Assembly (NCBI GenBank): GCA_963781195.1
Contig: CAWAEZ010000006.1
Coordinates: 1 to 64,000, forward strand
Direction of reading: 5' to 3'
DNA from: JAJPKK01 sp963781195
Lineage (GTDB): Bacteria > Pseudomonadota > Alphaproteobacteria > Rhizobiales > Xanthobacteraceae
DNA: 64,000 bases
Of the stretch, positions 10,254 through 19,390 are shown one piece after another. Below the pieces are notes generated by a model that ran no database searches, was not told where the DNA came from, and saw only the letters and a list, made by a program, of their open reading frames with translations. A program made the translations under genes and the position numbers. Position 1 is the stretch's first letter; each line of letters begins with the position of its first letter.

Positions 10254-10331
10254 CGTCCGCTATGTGAAATCAGATATTCCAGCAGATTTTCGTTCCGCCG
10301 TCTGAGCAAAAAGGTTCATTCGGTCGGGCAC

Positions 10332-10727
10332 TCAAACCGTGCGGTCTTCCCAACGTTCCGCCAGCAATCGCAACTCGGAGATCAGCGTTTCGGTATGGAA
10401 CGGTTTGCCGAAGAAACAACTATCGGAAGGCAAATCGGCCTGGGACAGCTGCGTTTGGCCGGAGACCACAATGATGCGGATCGGGGGCCAGCGACGACGT
10501 ACCGCATGGGCCAGTTTCACTCCGTCCATGCTGCCCGGCATATTGACGTCCGTCAGAACAAGAGCGATGTCGGAGCGGCCTTCCAAAATGGCGACAGCTT
10601 CGTCCGCGTTGCCGGCCTCGATCGTCGCGAAGCCTGCTTCCTCGGCGATGTTGATCGCAAGCATACGCATCAGCGGGTCGTCATCGACGACCAGCACGAC
10701 CGGCGAAGGCGGATTTGGCGAGGCCAT
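10332..10727 (-). CDS. single-domain response regulator
   Basis: 131 residues, a lone receiver domain: acidic pair VVDDDPLM near residue 15, phosphoacceptor Asp in VLTDVNMPGSMDG, conserved Ser in IIVVSG and Lys in FFGKPF. No output domain, so it probably relays phosphate in a phosphorelay with HWE kinases. The sequence is very close to the receivers at 3,633 and 18,212 (shared ILEGRSDI or LESRSDI, MPG[ST]MDG, LAHAV). It lies upstream of the Crp/Fnr gene on the same strand, 78 bases apart. Confidence 0.9.
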   Translation of the reverse strand: MASPNPPSPVVLVVDDDPLMRMLAINIAEEAGFATIEAGNADEAVAILEGRSDIALVLTDVNMPGSMDGVKLAHAVRRRWPPIRIIVVSGQTQLSQADLPSDSCFFGKPFHTETLISELRLLAERWEDRTV

Positions 10728-11059
10728 CGATTAATCAATCGGAGCGCCGGGGGCTGATGCATCCTCTACCCCGGCCCGGCAGGCGCGATCGTTCCAAAAC
10801 CTCGTCATCAATGTCACCTGAATTCTGGATTTAAAGTTGCACGCCACATCTGCATGAGGTCCGACGCCAGGCGCAGGCACTCCAACTCCGCATTGCGACA
10901 CCTGTCCGATGACACGAAACACCTCCCTGCGGCGAAGGTGACTCTCGCACGCCTTTGGCGGCCTGTCGGTGGTGAGCGCCACATAAGGCAATGGCACGGA
11001 GAGGTCGAGATTACTCCATGCGCAGCATCGTTCCCCTTATGCGCCGCGAGTGCCTTCCG
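10728..11059. other. intergenic, nothing recognised
   Basis: No supportable gene, repeat or RNA. Short open frames on both strands show no domain. Confidence 0.5.
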
Positions 11060-11215
11060 AGATGAGCGGTCCTTGCCAGGGAACGCTTTGCCCAGGTTTC
11101 CACGAACACGTCGAATGCCCCGAGCGCTCCTTTCTCGGCCATCCAGATTTCTTGGAGCGCCCGCTTGGCTTTCGCGTGTTGGCTCTTCGGCAGCTTGTTC
11201 AAGACATTGGACCGC
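11060..11215 (-). mobile_element. IS256-family transposase fragment
   Basis: Minus-strand peptide NVLNKLPKSQHAKAKRALQE followed by IWMAEKGALGAFDVFVETW. This is the conserved mid-region of IS256/Mutator-type transposases. Frame changes on both sides and loss of the catalytic motifs show it is a remnant. Confidence 0.75.
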
Positions 11216-11309
11216 TCTGTACAGTCATTGTTCTTGCGTCTCTGTGGCGTAGGCCACCAACACGACAGCTGCTTTTGTGCAATCCGAAGAGGGAGCAGGG
11301 CAGAAGGTG

Positions 11310-11475
11310 CCATGGAAGCGTGGCGGAAGACCCGTCGGTTTTTGCAGTAGGTCTGGCGCTCGGACTGGATCATCAGACCGTCCAGCGTTGCGTCGAGCGC
11401 GCCGTGCCGAAGGCTCGATGGCTGCGCTCGACGATCGCCCTCGCCCCAGAGCCTGACTCGCGGGTCAGCCTACGC
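11310..11475 (+). mobile_element. IS630-family transposase N-terminal fragment
   Basis: Plus-strand frame with VFAVGLALGLDHQTVQRCVE followed by LRSTIALAPEPDSRVS, which fits the helix-turn-helix and linker near the N-terminus of IS630-type transposases (hxKTVxRCVxRA, ALDDRPRPG-P). Truncated on both sides. Confidence 0.55.
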
Positions 11476-11479
11476 ACCG

Positions 11480-11690
11480 CTCCGAATCTCCATCAGATGA
11501 GCCTTTTTTCTGCGTTCGGACAACAGCGCGTCCGGTCTCTGCAAGAAACTTTCGCGCCACTTCGGCCTCGAGGAGCCGATCGCGATTCTTCGTGAACACC
11601 GTCGGTACCCACACCGGATCATTCGAGCCCCGAGACCGACAAACCACCAATAGCGCAGGTTGTAATCCAATTGCTCCATGAGCTGCGGTT
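11480..11690 (-). mobile_element. IS5/IS1182-like transposase C-terminal fragment
   Basis: Minus strand: LMEQLDYNLRYWWFVGLG, then after a frameshift NDPVWVPTVFTKNRDRLLEA and EVARKFLAET. This is the block that follows the N-terminal third in IS5/IS1182-type transposases. It is joined at its 5' side directly to the decayed quinone oxidoreductase. Confidence 0.7.
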
Positions 11691-11692
11691 CG

Positions 11693-12085
11693 AGCGAGCC
11701 CTCAGCGACGAGTGAGACGAGTGAGACGAGATCTGGCGCGAATTCTTCTTCCGGGCCCGAGGCGAATAAATGAACGCTTGGATCCGCGCATTATTGGCGG
11801 CAAATCGCGGAACGAGATCGTCGTCGGCTCACCCGACGAGTTGCGAAAGATGACCAACATGCGCGCGGAGCCAGTTCTTGATCGCCGCGGCAAGCGAAAG
11901 CGCCGTGGTCGCGGCTCCCGACGACACCGGTGACGCGCGCACCAGATCGCACGGCAAGTTGTACCTCTAGATTGCCCACTCAGCCTCCCGCCCCGGTGAT
12001 GACGATTTTCCCTAAGAGAGGCGCGCCGTGACGCAACGTACGCAGTGCCGTGATGGTGGCTACCGGCAGCGCAGCGGCTTGCGTG
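11693..12085 (-). pseudogene. zinc-type quinone oxidoreductase, decayed
   Basis: Minus-strand remains of an MDR-superfamily NADPH:quinone oxidoreductase. It reads TQAAALPVATITALRTLRHG then GKIVITGAGG, an in-frame stop exactly inside the nucleotide-binding glycine motif, then VGNLEVQLAVRSGARVTGVV. A deletion and frameshift follow, then LVIFRNSSGEPTTISFRDL, and a last piece in another frame ending LVSLVAEGSLEPQ. The 5' half of the gene is missing; its place is taken by the PRC-barrel gene. No other copy was seen in the window. Confidence 0.75.
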
Positions 12086-12094
12086 AAACGGCTC

Positions 12095-12781
12095 TCAGTG
12101 CCACGCGAAAAGGGCATCGTTGCGATCGCGCCACACAGTATCTGAAAGCCACAGGTATTTTTGGTCAGGCATTAGCGGTATTTTCTTGATTGCATCATGA
12201 CCGATCGCAATGAAGAAGCTATCACGTTCCGGCGACACTTTCAGGGAACGGATCGGGACAACAATGCTGTCTTTGCCGGGGGTGAAAAATCCGCCGGATG
12301 CAACAATGGCATAGTCTCGACGATCCTTTGTACCAAAAACTATGTTTCTGACCTCACCAATGATCTTGTCGTCAGAACTTCGCACCTCGGCGCCGATAAT
12401 CTCGTCCGCCCTTAGGCCGGGCGCGAGACTATCTATACTCTCCAGCGGCTTCGCACCTTTCTCGCCACGACGTCCGACCGTCGCACCTCTGCGGACCATA
12501 GGTTGGCCAGCAGTCATTTGTTTCTCGGCGTCCTCTTCGTCGTTGCCCCCCAGCATGCTCATATTGGGTTCCGCGATTAGCTCGCGGATGCTGTCGAGAA
12601 GTCGCTCGCACTCCTCCGTGCGGCCGTAAGACCATAGGGTAATCGCTGCGTCGCGCAGGCGACGAAGATCGCGGACACTCTGGCGATTAGCGGGCCCTCG
12701 GAACTTCGGGTTGTGAAGAATTGCCTCCTCGAGTTTTGCATCGCCGATCTGACACTCAGCCCAGGCCGAATTAGCTCCCAA
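12095..12781 (-). CDS. PRC-barrel domain protein, probably truncated at the N-terminus
   Basis: 228 residues from a TTG at 12781. The first residues (GANSAWA-ECQIGDAKLEE) look like the end of a signal peptide whose first half is lost: the frame is closed by a stop at 12797, only five codons upstream of the TTG. The middle contains a predicted helical segment (RDLRRLRDAAITLWSYGR). Residues ~125-205 form a PRC-barrel (ADEIIGAEVRSSDDKIIGEV, YAIVASGGFFTPGKDSIVVP). PRC-barrel proteins of this form in rhizobia are periplasmic and stress-linked. Without a signal peptide the product may be mislocalised, so it could be a pseudogene. Confidence 0.65.
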   Translation of the reverse strand: MGANSAWAECQIGDAKLEEAILHNPKFRGPANRQSVRDLRRLRDAAITLWSYGRTEECERLLDSIRELIAEPNMSMLGGNDEEDAEKQMTAGQPMVRRGATVGRRGEKGAKPLESIDSLAPGLRADEIIGAEVRSSDDKIIGEVRNIVFGTKDRRDYAIVASGGFFTPGKDSIVVPIRSLKVSPERDSFFIAIGHDAIKKIPLMPDQKYLWLSDTVWRDRNDALFAWH

Positions 12782-12796
12782 AGCGACTCCGAACCA

Positions 12797-13126
12797 TCAA
12801 GCAAGAGCCGCCACGCCTCTCGGCGGAATTGCCCTCCACGACTGACGCCACGTCTCAGCTAACGATGTTTTTGATTCCGTAGGATTTGAAACCCCCATAT
12901 AGCGGAACGCGTAGGCCTCGCAGTGGTTCCCATCAATTCTCACCCACGCACCGTATCGGCAGTGCGCGACTGCGTCGGCGACAAGATCAAAGGCCTGCGG
13001 GATGGTTGTCGTGGCTGCCGCTGACCAGCTGGTCGAGGAATGCCCTCGGATTGCGGAGCGTTTGAACACGAACGGGCAACCTGGCTCGGGTTCGCCAATC
13101 GACCACCTACCATCGTTCATCGTCAT
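12797..13126 (-). CDS. hypothetical protein
   Basis: 109 residues from ATG 13126, immediately after the stop of the extensin-like gene (13128), so probably translated with it. The central block FDLVADAVAHCRYGAWVRID GNHCEAYAFRY (two adjacent pieces) has a plausible folded pattern; no domain recognised. It ends just before the truncated PRC-barrel frame. Confidence 0.45.
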   Translation of the reverse strand: MTMNDGRWSIGEPEPGCPFVFKRSAIRGHSSTSWSAAATTTIPQAFDLVADAVAHCRYGAWVRIDGNHCEAYAFRYMGVSNPTESKTSLAETWRQSWRAIPPRGVAALA

Positions 13127-13127
13127 C

Positions 13128-13955
13128 TCATGGCTTATGCTGAATTACCTGGATCGGGGCCTTTTTCATGCGACTGCCCGCCTCGAGAGGCCTCGGCAGC
13201 GGCAATGGAATAGTGCTCGCTACGGATCGCTGGACGTCACCGGCCTGGGGCGGACGGTCGCGAACATCCCATTGACAGATGCGATAACCGCTGTGGCGCT
13301 CGGCAAGGTCGATATGGATGTGGTCCTCATGGTACCCGTCTGAACCTGGACCGAGTACGGTCGTGAAGCGCGCGCAGACCGAAGCTCTCATCGCAAGGCG
13401 AAAGTCCTTGGATACATCAGGGTCGGTAGGCCGCAGGACTTGACCACTTTTGAAGCGGATGGCGTGGACGTCGAGGGCGTTCGCCCGTCCGTGCTCGCTC
13501 AATTTGGCACCGGCAATACCATTCTGGCCGCGGCAGTCGAAGGAATTGAAATTTTCGATCCCGGTGAGGACGGATCCAACGGCCGTGGCTCCGCGAACCA
13601 GATCTTCGCGAACCCACTCGACGATCGCTTCTGCCGTCTCGCAGCGGAGCGTTGCGGCCGGTGAAATCTCAATGGATGAATTGTCCTTGGTAATGACCCT
13701 CTTCAGAGAGACGATATCGGGCCCGCCGCACTCGCCTGGACCGGCGATTGCGCCAAGGGGTTGAAACACCGCGCGATCGGGAGTGAGGCGAAGCAAGCAG
13801 GCGGTGGGTGTCCCTCGTGGTGCCACGTCCGGCTCACCGGCGGCTTCGGAATGGGAACTCGAGGGATTCTGGTGAGGCAACGGAGCCATTTCCGCCGCCG
13901 CCCGTCCTCCCATCATCACGACTGCCACAACCACGATCTGGAGCTTCACAGGCAA
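13128..13955 (-). CDS. extensin-like family protein (putative peptidoglycan-acting metallopeptidase fold)
   Basis: 275 residues. Short hydrophobic N-terminus (LQIVVVAVVMMGG), a Pro/Ser-rich linker, then the extensin-like C-terminal domain (about 60-235). Typical marks are CGGPDIVSLKRV, the Cys in FNSFDCRG, the putative metal site LSEHGRANALDVHAI and the second His pair YHEDHIHIDLAE. The family is widespread in alphaproteobacteria and related to M15-type peptidases; cell-wall action in the periplasm is inferred from that fold. The tail after residue 240 is basic and proline-rich. Confidence 0.88.
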   Translation of the reverse strand: MPVKLQIVVVAVVMMGGRAAAEMAPLPHQNPSSSHSEAAGEPDVAPRGTPTACLLRLTPDRAVFQPLGAIAGPGECGGPDIVSLKRVITKDNSSIEISPAATLRCETAEAIVEWVREDLVRGATAVGSVLTGIENFNSFDCRGQNGIAGAKLSEHGRANALDVHAIRFKSGQVLRPTDPDVSKDFRLAMRASVCARFTTVLGPGSDGYHEDHIHIDLAERHSGYRICQWDVRDRPPQAGDVQRSVASTIPLPLPRPLEAGSRMKKAPIQVIQHKP

Positions 13956-14270
13956 TGCATCGGAAAATATCGCGGTTTTTTCAAGGTCTCTAGTTTTGCG
14001 GTATGTTTCGTCTTTCCTGTGCAGCGGTGATGCCCCTCAGAGCCCAAAGCACTCCGGATTCATCACGCCGACGCGCAGGTTTCATTTATTCTGCCGCTCA
14101 GTGGAACTCGCTCGGTCGTCACAATGGCAACAAATATTTTGGAGATTGGACTATAGAAACCGAGGGGCCTTTTCGGGAATGATGGAACTTTTAGCACGTG
14201 CTGCCGTCCAGCAAAGCGAAGATGAACTGACATTCGGATGCGATCCCGTGGCTATGCCGCTGTCCCCTGT
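13956..14270. other. intergenic between divergent genes
   Basis: About 315 bases between the extensin-like gene and the lipoprotein hydrolase. No gene or convincing promoter boxes were found. Confidence 0.4.
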
Positions 14271-15425
14271 ATGAGGCTCACGGGTCCGGACTGCATCCGA
14301 CTGCGCACGGCTGGCGCGATTTTGATTGCCTTGACGGTCGCCGGCTGTGCGTCACGCCCCGGTCCCGGTGTCCTCCGGCCTATCAATTACAGCGCGCCCG
14401 GTACCAAACTCGTTACAGTCTATGTCGCTACTACGAGGGAACGCGCCGCATCCGGTGAAAACGGATTCACCTCGGGGCGTTCCTCCGCGTTGAACTTGAT
14501 GAAATATACGATTTCCATTCCCCCGATCCATAAACAGCTCGAAATCGAATGGCCCCAAAACGGGGCGGTAAACCCGGCCGAGAGCTTTGCCATAGTCAAC
14601 CAAGACAACTTGACCGAAAACGACTTTAAAATCGCAGTTCAATCCAGCCCCACGGGGTCGAAAGCGAAGCGCGAGGCCTTCATGTTTGTTCACGGCTATA
14701 ACTACAACTTCCAGGAATTTCTTTACCGCATGGCCCAGCTTGTCGCTGATGGAGGCGGCGACGTTTCGCCGATTCTATTCGCATGGCCCTCCGAGGGAAC
14801 AGTGACCGGCTATGTGGCCGACAAAGAGGCTGTAACATATTCACGAGACTCTTTGGCCCATGTCCTAACCATCGTCGCCGAAATGCGAGGCGTCGGCGAG
14901 ATTGGTCTCGTTGGACACAGCATGGGGGCTTGGCTAATCGCCGAAGCATTGAGGCAATTGCGCTTGTCGGGCAAAGATAGGGTCATTGAACGCTTGCACC
15001 ACGTCGCTCTGGCCGCTCCGGACATCGACGTCAACGTCTTCCGGAGCCAAATGGCGGTCATCGGGCAACTCAACCCACCGATGAAGCTGCTGGTATCAAA
15101 AGACGACCAGGCACTCTCCATCTCCGCGCGCCTCGCAGATTCAACGGGACGGGTCGGTAATCTCGATGTCGCTGATCCCACGGTCGAGGCTTTGGCGGCC
15201 GCCCAGAACATTGAGATCATCGACGTCTCAAATATCCCGGCCACCGGTTATATGAATCATGATCGCTTCATCGGGTACTCGGCCATGTTGCACCAGATCC
15301 CCCACAACGATCGCAGGGTTGGCGTGGCCGATCCGGTCGAGCGGGCAGGTACGTTCGTCTTAAACTCAGCAGGAGCGATCGTGACGAGCCCCCTCAAAAT
15401 CATTCGGGACGTTTTGCCGAACTAG
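14271..15425 (+). CDS. alpha/beta-hydrolase lipoprotein (DUF900 type)
   Basis: 384 residues from ATG 14271. An upstream ATG at 14238 would add 11 residues; neither has a clear ribosome-binding site. Signal peptide with lipobox LTVAG-C, so probably a membrane-anchored lipoprotein. The DUF900 hydrolase domain shows FMFVHGYNYNFQEFLYRMAQ (oxyanion loop), the strand PILFAWPSEG, the nucleophile elbow GLVGHSMGAWLIAEAL, Asp in LLVSKDDQAL and a late His (GYMNHDRF). Reaction and substrate unknown; an esterase or lipase is likely. Confidence 0.85.
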   Translation: MRLTGPDCIRLRTAGAILIALTVAGCASRPGPGVLRPINYSAPGTKLVTVYVATTRERAASGENGFTSGRSSALNLMKYTISIPPIHKQLEIEWPQNGAVNPAESFAIVNQDNLTENDFKIAVQSSPTGSKAKREAFMFVHGYNYNFQEFLYRMAQLVADGGGDVSPILFAWPSEGTVTGYVADKEAVTYSRDSLAHVLTIVAEMRGVGEIGLVGHSMGAWLIAEALRQLRLSGKDRVIERLHHVALAAPDIDVNVFRSQMAVIGQLNPPMKLLVSKDDQALSISARLADSTGRVGNLDVADPTVEALAAAQNIEIIDVSNIPATGYMNHDRFIGYSAMLHQIPHNDRRVGVADPVERAGTFVLNSAGAIVTSPLKIIRDVLPN

Positions 15426-15872
15426 TCAAAAGCTGTTCTCAAGTGAGAAGTTACCTCCTCGGTAAAAGGGACCCGAGCTTCCCGTCAGATGATTAGCCCT
15501 GTTAAGTGATTGCGACAACTGCATTCGTCCTAGGCGGATACTTGGCGTTCGCATTCCGCGGTGGTGCGCGGACTGCCCGGGGCCGAGACCGTCACCATCG
15601 ACACAACGTTCACCGTCAAGAGCGCCCCTGGCGATGGCGGCTTCCAACCGTTGGCGAACGTCGGATCGCGCCTATTTGATGCCCTCGACGCTCCGTTCAA
15701 TGGTATCTCTCGACAGCAAGCGCGGACCTCTCGCGCCACCGCGAGGTCTTCCCGCTTCCTATGGTCCCGCGCAGCAGACGCGGTTTTTTTCGTCCTGGCT
15801 TACGTTCCACCGGGTTATCGTCGTGACCCAAGCGTCCACTGCTGTGGTTCGCGCCGAAGGAAGGGTAATGCT
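15426..15872. other. intergenic, nothing recognised
   Basis: About 450 bases between two plus-strand genes. Open frames on both strands here lack domains or starts. Confidence 0.4.
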
Positions 15873-16154
15873 ATGAGCGTCAACGATCCAGTCATAACGT
15901 TTTTGCTAATTCTCGTGATCGGCCTCGTTGCCGGCATTTTATTTGACCGGCTGGCTGGCCCGTCCTGGCTTGCCCGTCAGTTTGCCGGATCGACCCGCGG
16001 CCTTATCACGAGCGCGCTGGTCGGTTTATCTGGTGCGTTCATCGGCTATCATATCGTGGGGCTGCTTGCGCTGGGCGGCGGACTGGTTGCGACGGTCATC
16101 GCGGCCGCATCCGGTGCTGTTATCGTGCTGTTCGCCTGGAGGCTGGCTAAGTAA
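15873..16154 (+). CDS. GlsB/YeaQ/YmgE-family membrane protein
   Basis: 93 residues from ATG 15873, with GAAGGAAGGG upstream. Three hydrophobic segments: ITFLLILVIGLVAGILF, GLITSALVGLSGAFIGYHIV and GGGLVATVIAAASGAVIVLF. The glycine pattern LVG-x-x-GAF-x-G matches the transglycosylase-associated/stress membrane family. Usual family size is 80-95. Inner membrane; precise function unknown. Confidence 0.88.
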   Translation: MSVNDPVITFLLILVIGLVAGILFDRLAGPSWLARQFAGSTRGLITSALVGLSGAFIGYHIVGLLALGGGLVATVIAAASGAVIVLFAWRLAK

Positions 16155-16604
16155 AGGCGTGATGCCGCATGGTCGGCAACTGGCTCGGAAGGAGAGAAGA
16201 AAGGAAACAGAACCAACAAGGGGGGAGGCGGACACAAAACGTCGTTTTGGCGACGAGGGGTGGAAAGGCCAGGCGCGGCGGCGGCAGGCACGCGAACAGC
16301 AGGAGAAACATCGCGCGCAAGAACGTGCTGAGAGGCAGCAAAATCACCGGGAGGACAGCGGGCGCGGTACCGCGAGGAATCCAGAGGCCTTGGACACGAT
16401 CAATGATCAGCCTCAGAGAAATAGAGTACTGAGCCATTACGCCTTCAAAGCGAGAAGCGCGGAGGTATCTCCAACACTATAGTTGACACCCTGAGATCTC
16501 GCGATGAAGCTGCCGATGGAAGAATGCTCTGTACCGCAATTCCGGTGCGATCAGTGCAAAACCATCTTCAACGTCGCGAATCATCGTTTTTGGAGAATTA
16601 ATGG
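16155..16604. other. intergenic with a highly charged open frame
   Basis: 450 bases. One plus-strand frame from 16150 to 16480 encodes a very charged run (EQQEKHRAQERAERQQNHRE) that may be a short coiled-coil peptide, but it has no start signal. Not called as a gene. Confidence 0.35.
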
Positions 16605-17406
16605 ATGTCTCTCGAAGCTTTAGGCTGGAACGCGGAATGGAGTGAGAAGTTTGAAATTCATAACGGAACGGGACTTGTGCCCGCGCGTGTGGTTGGTGAG
16701 CACCGAAGTCATTATAGGGTCGCAACGGAAGCGACAGAGCTTTCTGCCGGCTTAACTGGGCGAATGCGTAACACGTTGGCGCGGCGGTCGGACTTGCCAG
16801 GCGTCGGAGACTTCGTGGCAGTAAACCTTTCGGAAGGTGATAACTCCGCTACGATCGAAGTCGTTTTACCGCGTACCAGCGCCTTAATCCGCAAACGATC
16901 TGGGAAGCCTGACCCACAACTTTTGGCCGCGAATATCGATGTCGTCTTCATTGTGACCGCGCTGGGCGGTGACTACAATTTGCCGCGCATGAAGCTTTAC
17001 CTTGCCTTGGTTCGGCAGAGTGGTGCCACTTCGGTGATCGTGGTCAACAAGTCGGACCTGGGGACTGATGTTGTCGGAATTTGGGGACCAGATCGACGGG
17101 ATTGCATCTGATGTGCCAGTTCATAGGATCAGCGCGCGCGCCCGCGATGGCGTGCTCGTTCTCGAACAATATTTCAAGGGCAATCGCACCGTAGCTTTCG
17201 TTGGATCTTCGGGCGTTGGAAAATCTACATTAACGAACCGGTTGCTTGGTCGCGACGTGCAAGTTACGCAGGAAGTTCGCGATTACGATGGTCGCGGCCG
17301 GCATACGACAACCGCTCGCCAATTGCTCATCCGACCGAAAGGCGGCGCAATAGTCGACACTCCCGGGTTGCGGGGGGTAGAACTTTTGGCAACTTGCGCA
17401 TTTTAA
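16605..17406 (+). pseudogene. rsgA: ribosome-maturation GTPase RsgA, frameshifted and truncated
   Basis: Start ATG 16605 with GGAG 9 bases upstream. It encodes the OB-fold (VVGEHRSHYRVATEATELSA, LPGVGDFVAV) and the first part of the circularly permuted GTPase (ANIDVVFIVTALGGDYNLPR, VIVVNKSDL = G4). A one-base indel near 17072 moves the rest into another frame: VGSSGVGKSTLTNRLLG (G1), the DGRGRHTTTARQL region (G2) and IVDTPGLRGVE (G3). The frame ends at 17406, so the C-terminal zinc domain (Cys-x5-His-x-x-EPGC region) is lost. RsgA normally matures the 30S subunit; another copy elsewhere is likely. Confidence 0.85.
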
Positions 17407-17555
17407 AGAGCCTTGCGAGAGCTGGCCGCTGGAGTGGCGCTCCGCGAACCGCCATCCCCCTCATCTTCCGGGTGGCATCAAACGGTGAGAGGCGCGAGCG
17501 CTGGGCGGCTGATGGGAGAGTTCTTGCAATCACCCGCGGCCGAATACTCAAGCCC

Positions 17556-17909
17556 TCATTGGCGCACGCAGGCGTTGATTTCGTCGAAAAGGTCCAGCAG
17601 CTCGACCGGCTTGCGAAACACGCGGCCGGGTAGCGCCTCCCCATCGAGAGCTTCGGGATAGGCGGTCATCAGGATAACCGGAAACCCCGGGTTGCTGTGA
17701 CGGATCATGCGGACCAGAGCCAAGCCGTGGGGTTCACCTTTTCCCAGCATAAGGTCAGACACTACAACTTGAACGGGTTCGCGAGCGAATGTCTGCAGAG
17801 CCGCCATTGAGCTAAACTCGACGAAGGTCTTGATCCCGTGAGCGTCAAGATAACGCGCTGCCGCGTAGGCGAAGACGGCATCATCATCAACGATTAAGAC
17901 ACAGACCAC
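17556..17909 (-). CDS. single-domain response regulator
   Basis: 117 residues from GTG 17909, chosen because the receiver fold begins at once (VCVLIVDDDAVFA) and GAGG lies just upstream; the frame is open further but non-conserved. Phosphoacceptor Asp in VVVSDLMLGKGEPHG, Thr in VILMTAYPE, Lys in VFRKPVELLDL. It differs from the three paralogous HWE-linked receivers in this window. No output domain; probably works in a phosphorelay. Confidence 0.8.
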   Translation of the reverse strand: MVCVLIVDDDAVFAYAAARYLDAHGIKTFVEFSSMAALQTFAREPVQVVVSDLMLGKGEPHGLALVRMIRHSNPGFPVILMTAYPEALDGEALPGRVFRKPVELLDLFDEINACVRQ

Positions 17910-18211
17910 GGCGCACCTCGCTGCCCAATCCGCGGGAACCCACGGGCCGCCGACGAACCGCGTTTTCTGCTCTTTCCGTTCGGTCTTGTCTACTGCCGAA
18001 CATACGATCAAACTTTCACGGACCCGGTGCGGAGTTCGCTGGAAGCCCGGGGCGCAGCAGCGTGAGCTAGTCCAGGGTGGCAATGACATCTGGGACGTGC
18101 GGCGCGCCTCAATGCGGCCTCAGAGGAGACTTCCTGTCGCCGGATAGTCCGAGTGCAACGACGCTTAGACTCAATCAGACCAGCATGGCTGCAATGAGCG
18201 CACGCATCTGA
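17910..18211. other. intergenic, nothing recognised
   Basis: About 300 bases between two minus-strand signalling genes. No hairpin or gene was identified. Confidence 0.4.
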
Positions 18212-19390
18212 TCAGTCGTCGTTGCTCGCATTCAGTTTGTCGAGAGTCAGGGCGCTGAGCGGCACCTCGAGGGTGTAGACGAACCCGGAGGGATCGTAGG
18301 CGAGATGAACCTTGCCACTCAGCTGCTGTCCAAGCGATGCGATCAGGCGGCTTCCGAAGCTGCGCCGCGTCGGCGCCGCGGCGATCACCGGACCGCCCTT
18401 TTCGACCCATGCGAGATGCAGCCACTGGGTTTTTTCGTCGACCGCCCATCCAATCTCAACCCGTCCGCCGGACACCGACAGAGCGCCGAATTTGGTGGTG
18501 TTGGTGCCGAGTTCGTTGAGGGTCATGGCGAGGGCGATTGCGGCTCCGGAGGTAATCCCGATGTCCGGGCCTGCGATCGCCACTCGTCCGCCCCCCTGCC
18601 CGTCGAACGGTTCGATCGCGCTTCGAACGACGTTCGCGAGACTGGATTGGGCCCAGTTGACCTGCATCAGCAGATCGTGGGCCCGCCCCAGTGCGGCCAA
18701 CCTGCCTTCAATCGCCTTGCCTGCCTGCTCCATCGTCCCCGCGGTGCGCAGGCTCTGGGACGTGATGGCGCTCACGGTCGCGAGCGTGTTCTTGATGCGG
18801 TGATGCAATTCCTCGACGATCAGCTTTTGGAGTTTATCCGAGGCCTCACGCTCCTTCGCCTCGACGCCCGCCTGGACAAGCAGCGCCTTGGCGTCGATCT
18901 CGGCCTGCTCGAGCAGAAGCCGGAGACTTTCGTTTTCCGCACTCAGCGACTCCTGCGCCGCCTGTGAAGCCGCCGAACCGATCGCCTTGGGGAGTATCTT
19001 CAGGGAGCCGGCGCCAACCATGTCCTGGAGTTCGGCGATCATCTGCTCGATCTCGAGGGGCTTGCCGAAGAAGCGGCTGTCGACCGGCCTTTCGGCGTCG
19101 GACACGTTGATCTGACCGGACACGAGAATGATCTTGATCGAGGGCCAGCGGTCATGCACCGCATGAGCGAGCCTCAATCCGTCCATGGTGCCCGGCATCT
19201 GAATGTCCGAAAAGAGCAACGAGATGTCGGAGCGCGATTCGAGAACGGCGAGCGCTTCGTCGGCGTTGATCGCCTCGACGGCCGTGAAACCAGCGTCCTC
19301 GACAATATCGACGGCGCGCATCCGCAACACCATCTCGTCTTCGACGACCAGAACCTTCGTTCCAGACGAATTAATCGGGTCCGATGACAT
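18212..19390 (-). CDS. response regulator-HWE histidine kinase hybrid
   Basis: 392 residues, intact. Receiver domain first (about 10-125; KVLVVEDEMVLRMRAVDIVE, LLFSDIQMPGTMDG, FFGKPLEIEQM), then a coiled-coil (140-190; ENESLRLLLEQAEIDAKALL). An HWE/HisKA_2 dimerisation box follows (KLIVEELHHRIKNTLATVSA, phospho-His near 203), and an ATPase domain with AMTLNELGTNTTKFGALSVS and the W-x-E motif in LAWVEKGGPV. A kinase with the receiver at the N-terminus suggests the receiver gates the kinase. Cytoplasmic, no membrane segment. Close relative of the broken kinase at 3.6-5.4 kb. Confidence 0.92.
   Translation of the reverse strand: MSSDPINSSGTKVLVVEDEMVLRMRAVDIVEDAGFTAVEAINADEALAVLESRSDISLLFSDIQMPGTMDGLRLAHAVHDRWPSIKIILVSGQINVSDAERPVDSRFFGKPLEIEQMIAELQDMVGAGSLKILPKAIGSAASQAAQESLSAENESLRLLLEQAEIDAKALLVQAGVEAKEREASDKLQKLIVEELHHRIKNTLATVSAITSQSLRTAGTMEQAGKAIEGRLAALGRAHDLLMQVNWAQSSLANVVRSAIEPFDGQGGGRVAIAGPDIGITSGAAIALAMTLNELGTNTTKFGALSVSGGRVEIGWAVDEKTQWLHLAWVEKGGPVIAAAPTRRSFGSRLIASLGQQLSGKVHLAYDPSGFVYTLEVPLSALTLDKLNASNDD

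Noticed and set aside
16504..16623. Possible 39-residue protein with a CDQCKTIF zinc-ribbon-like motif overlapping the rsgA start
   Set aside because: One Cys pair only, no ribosome-binding site, and it overlaps the rsgA start in another frame.
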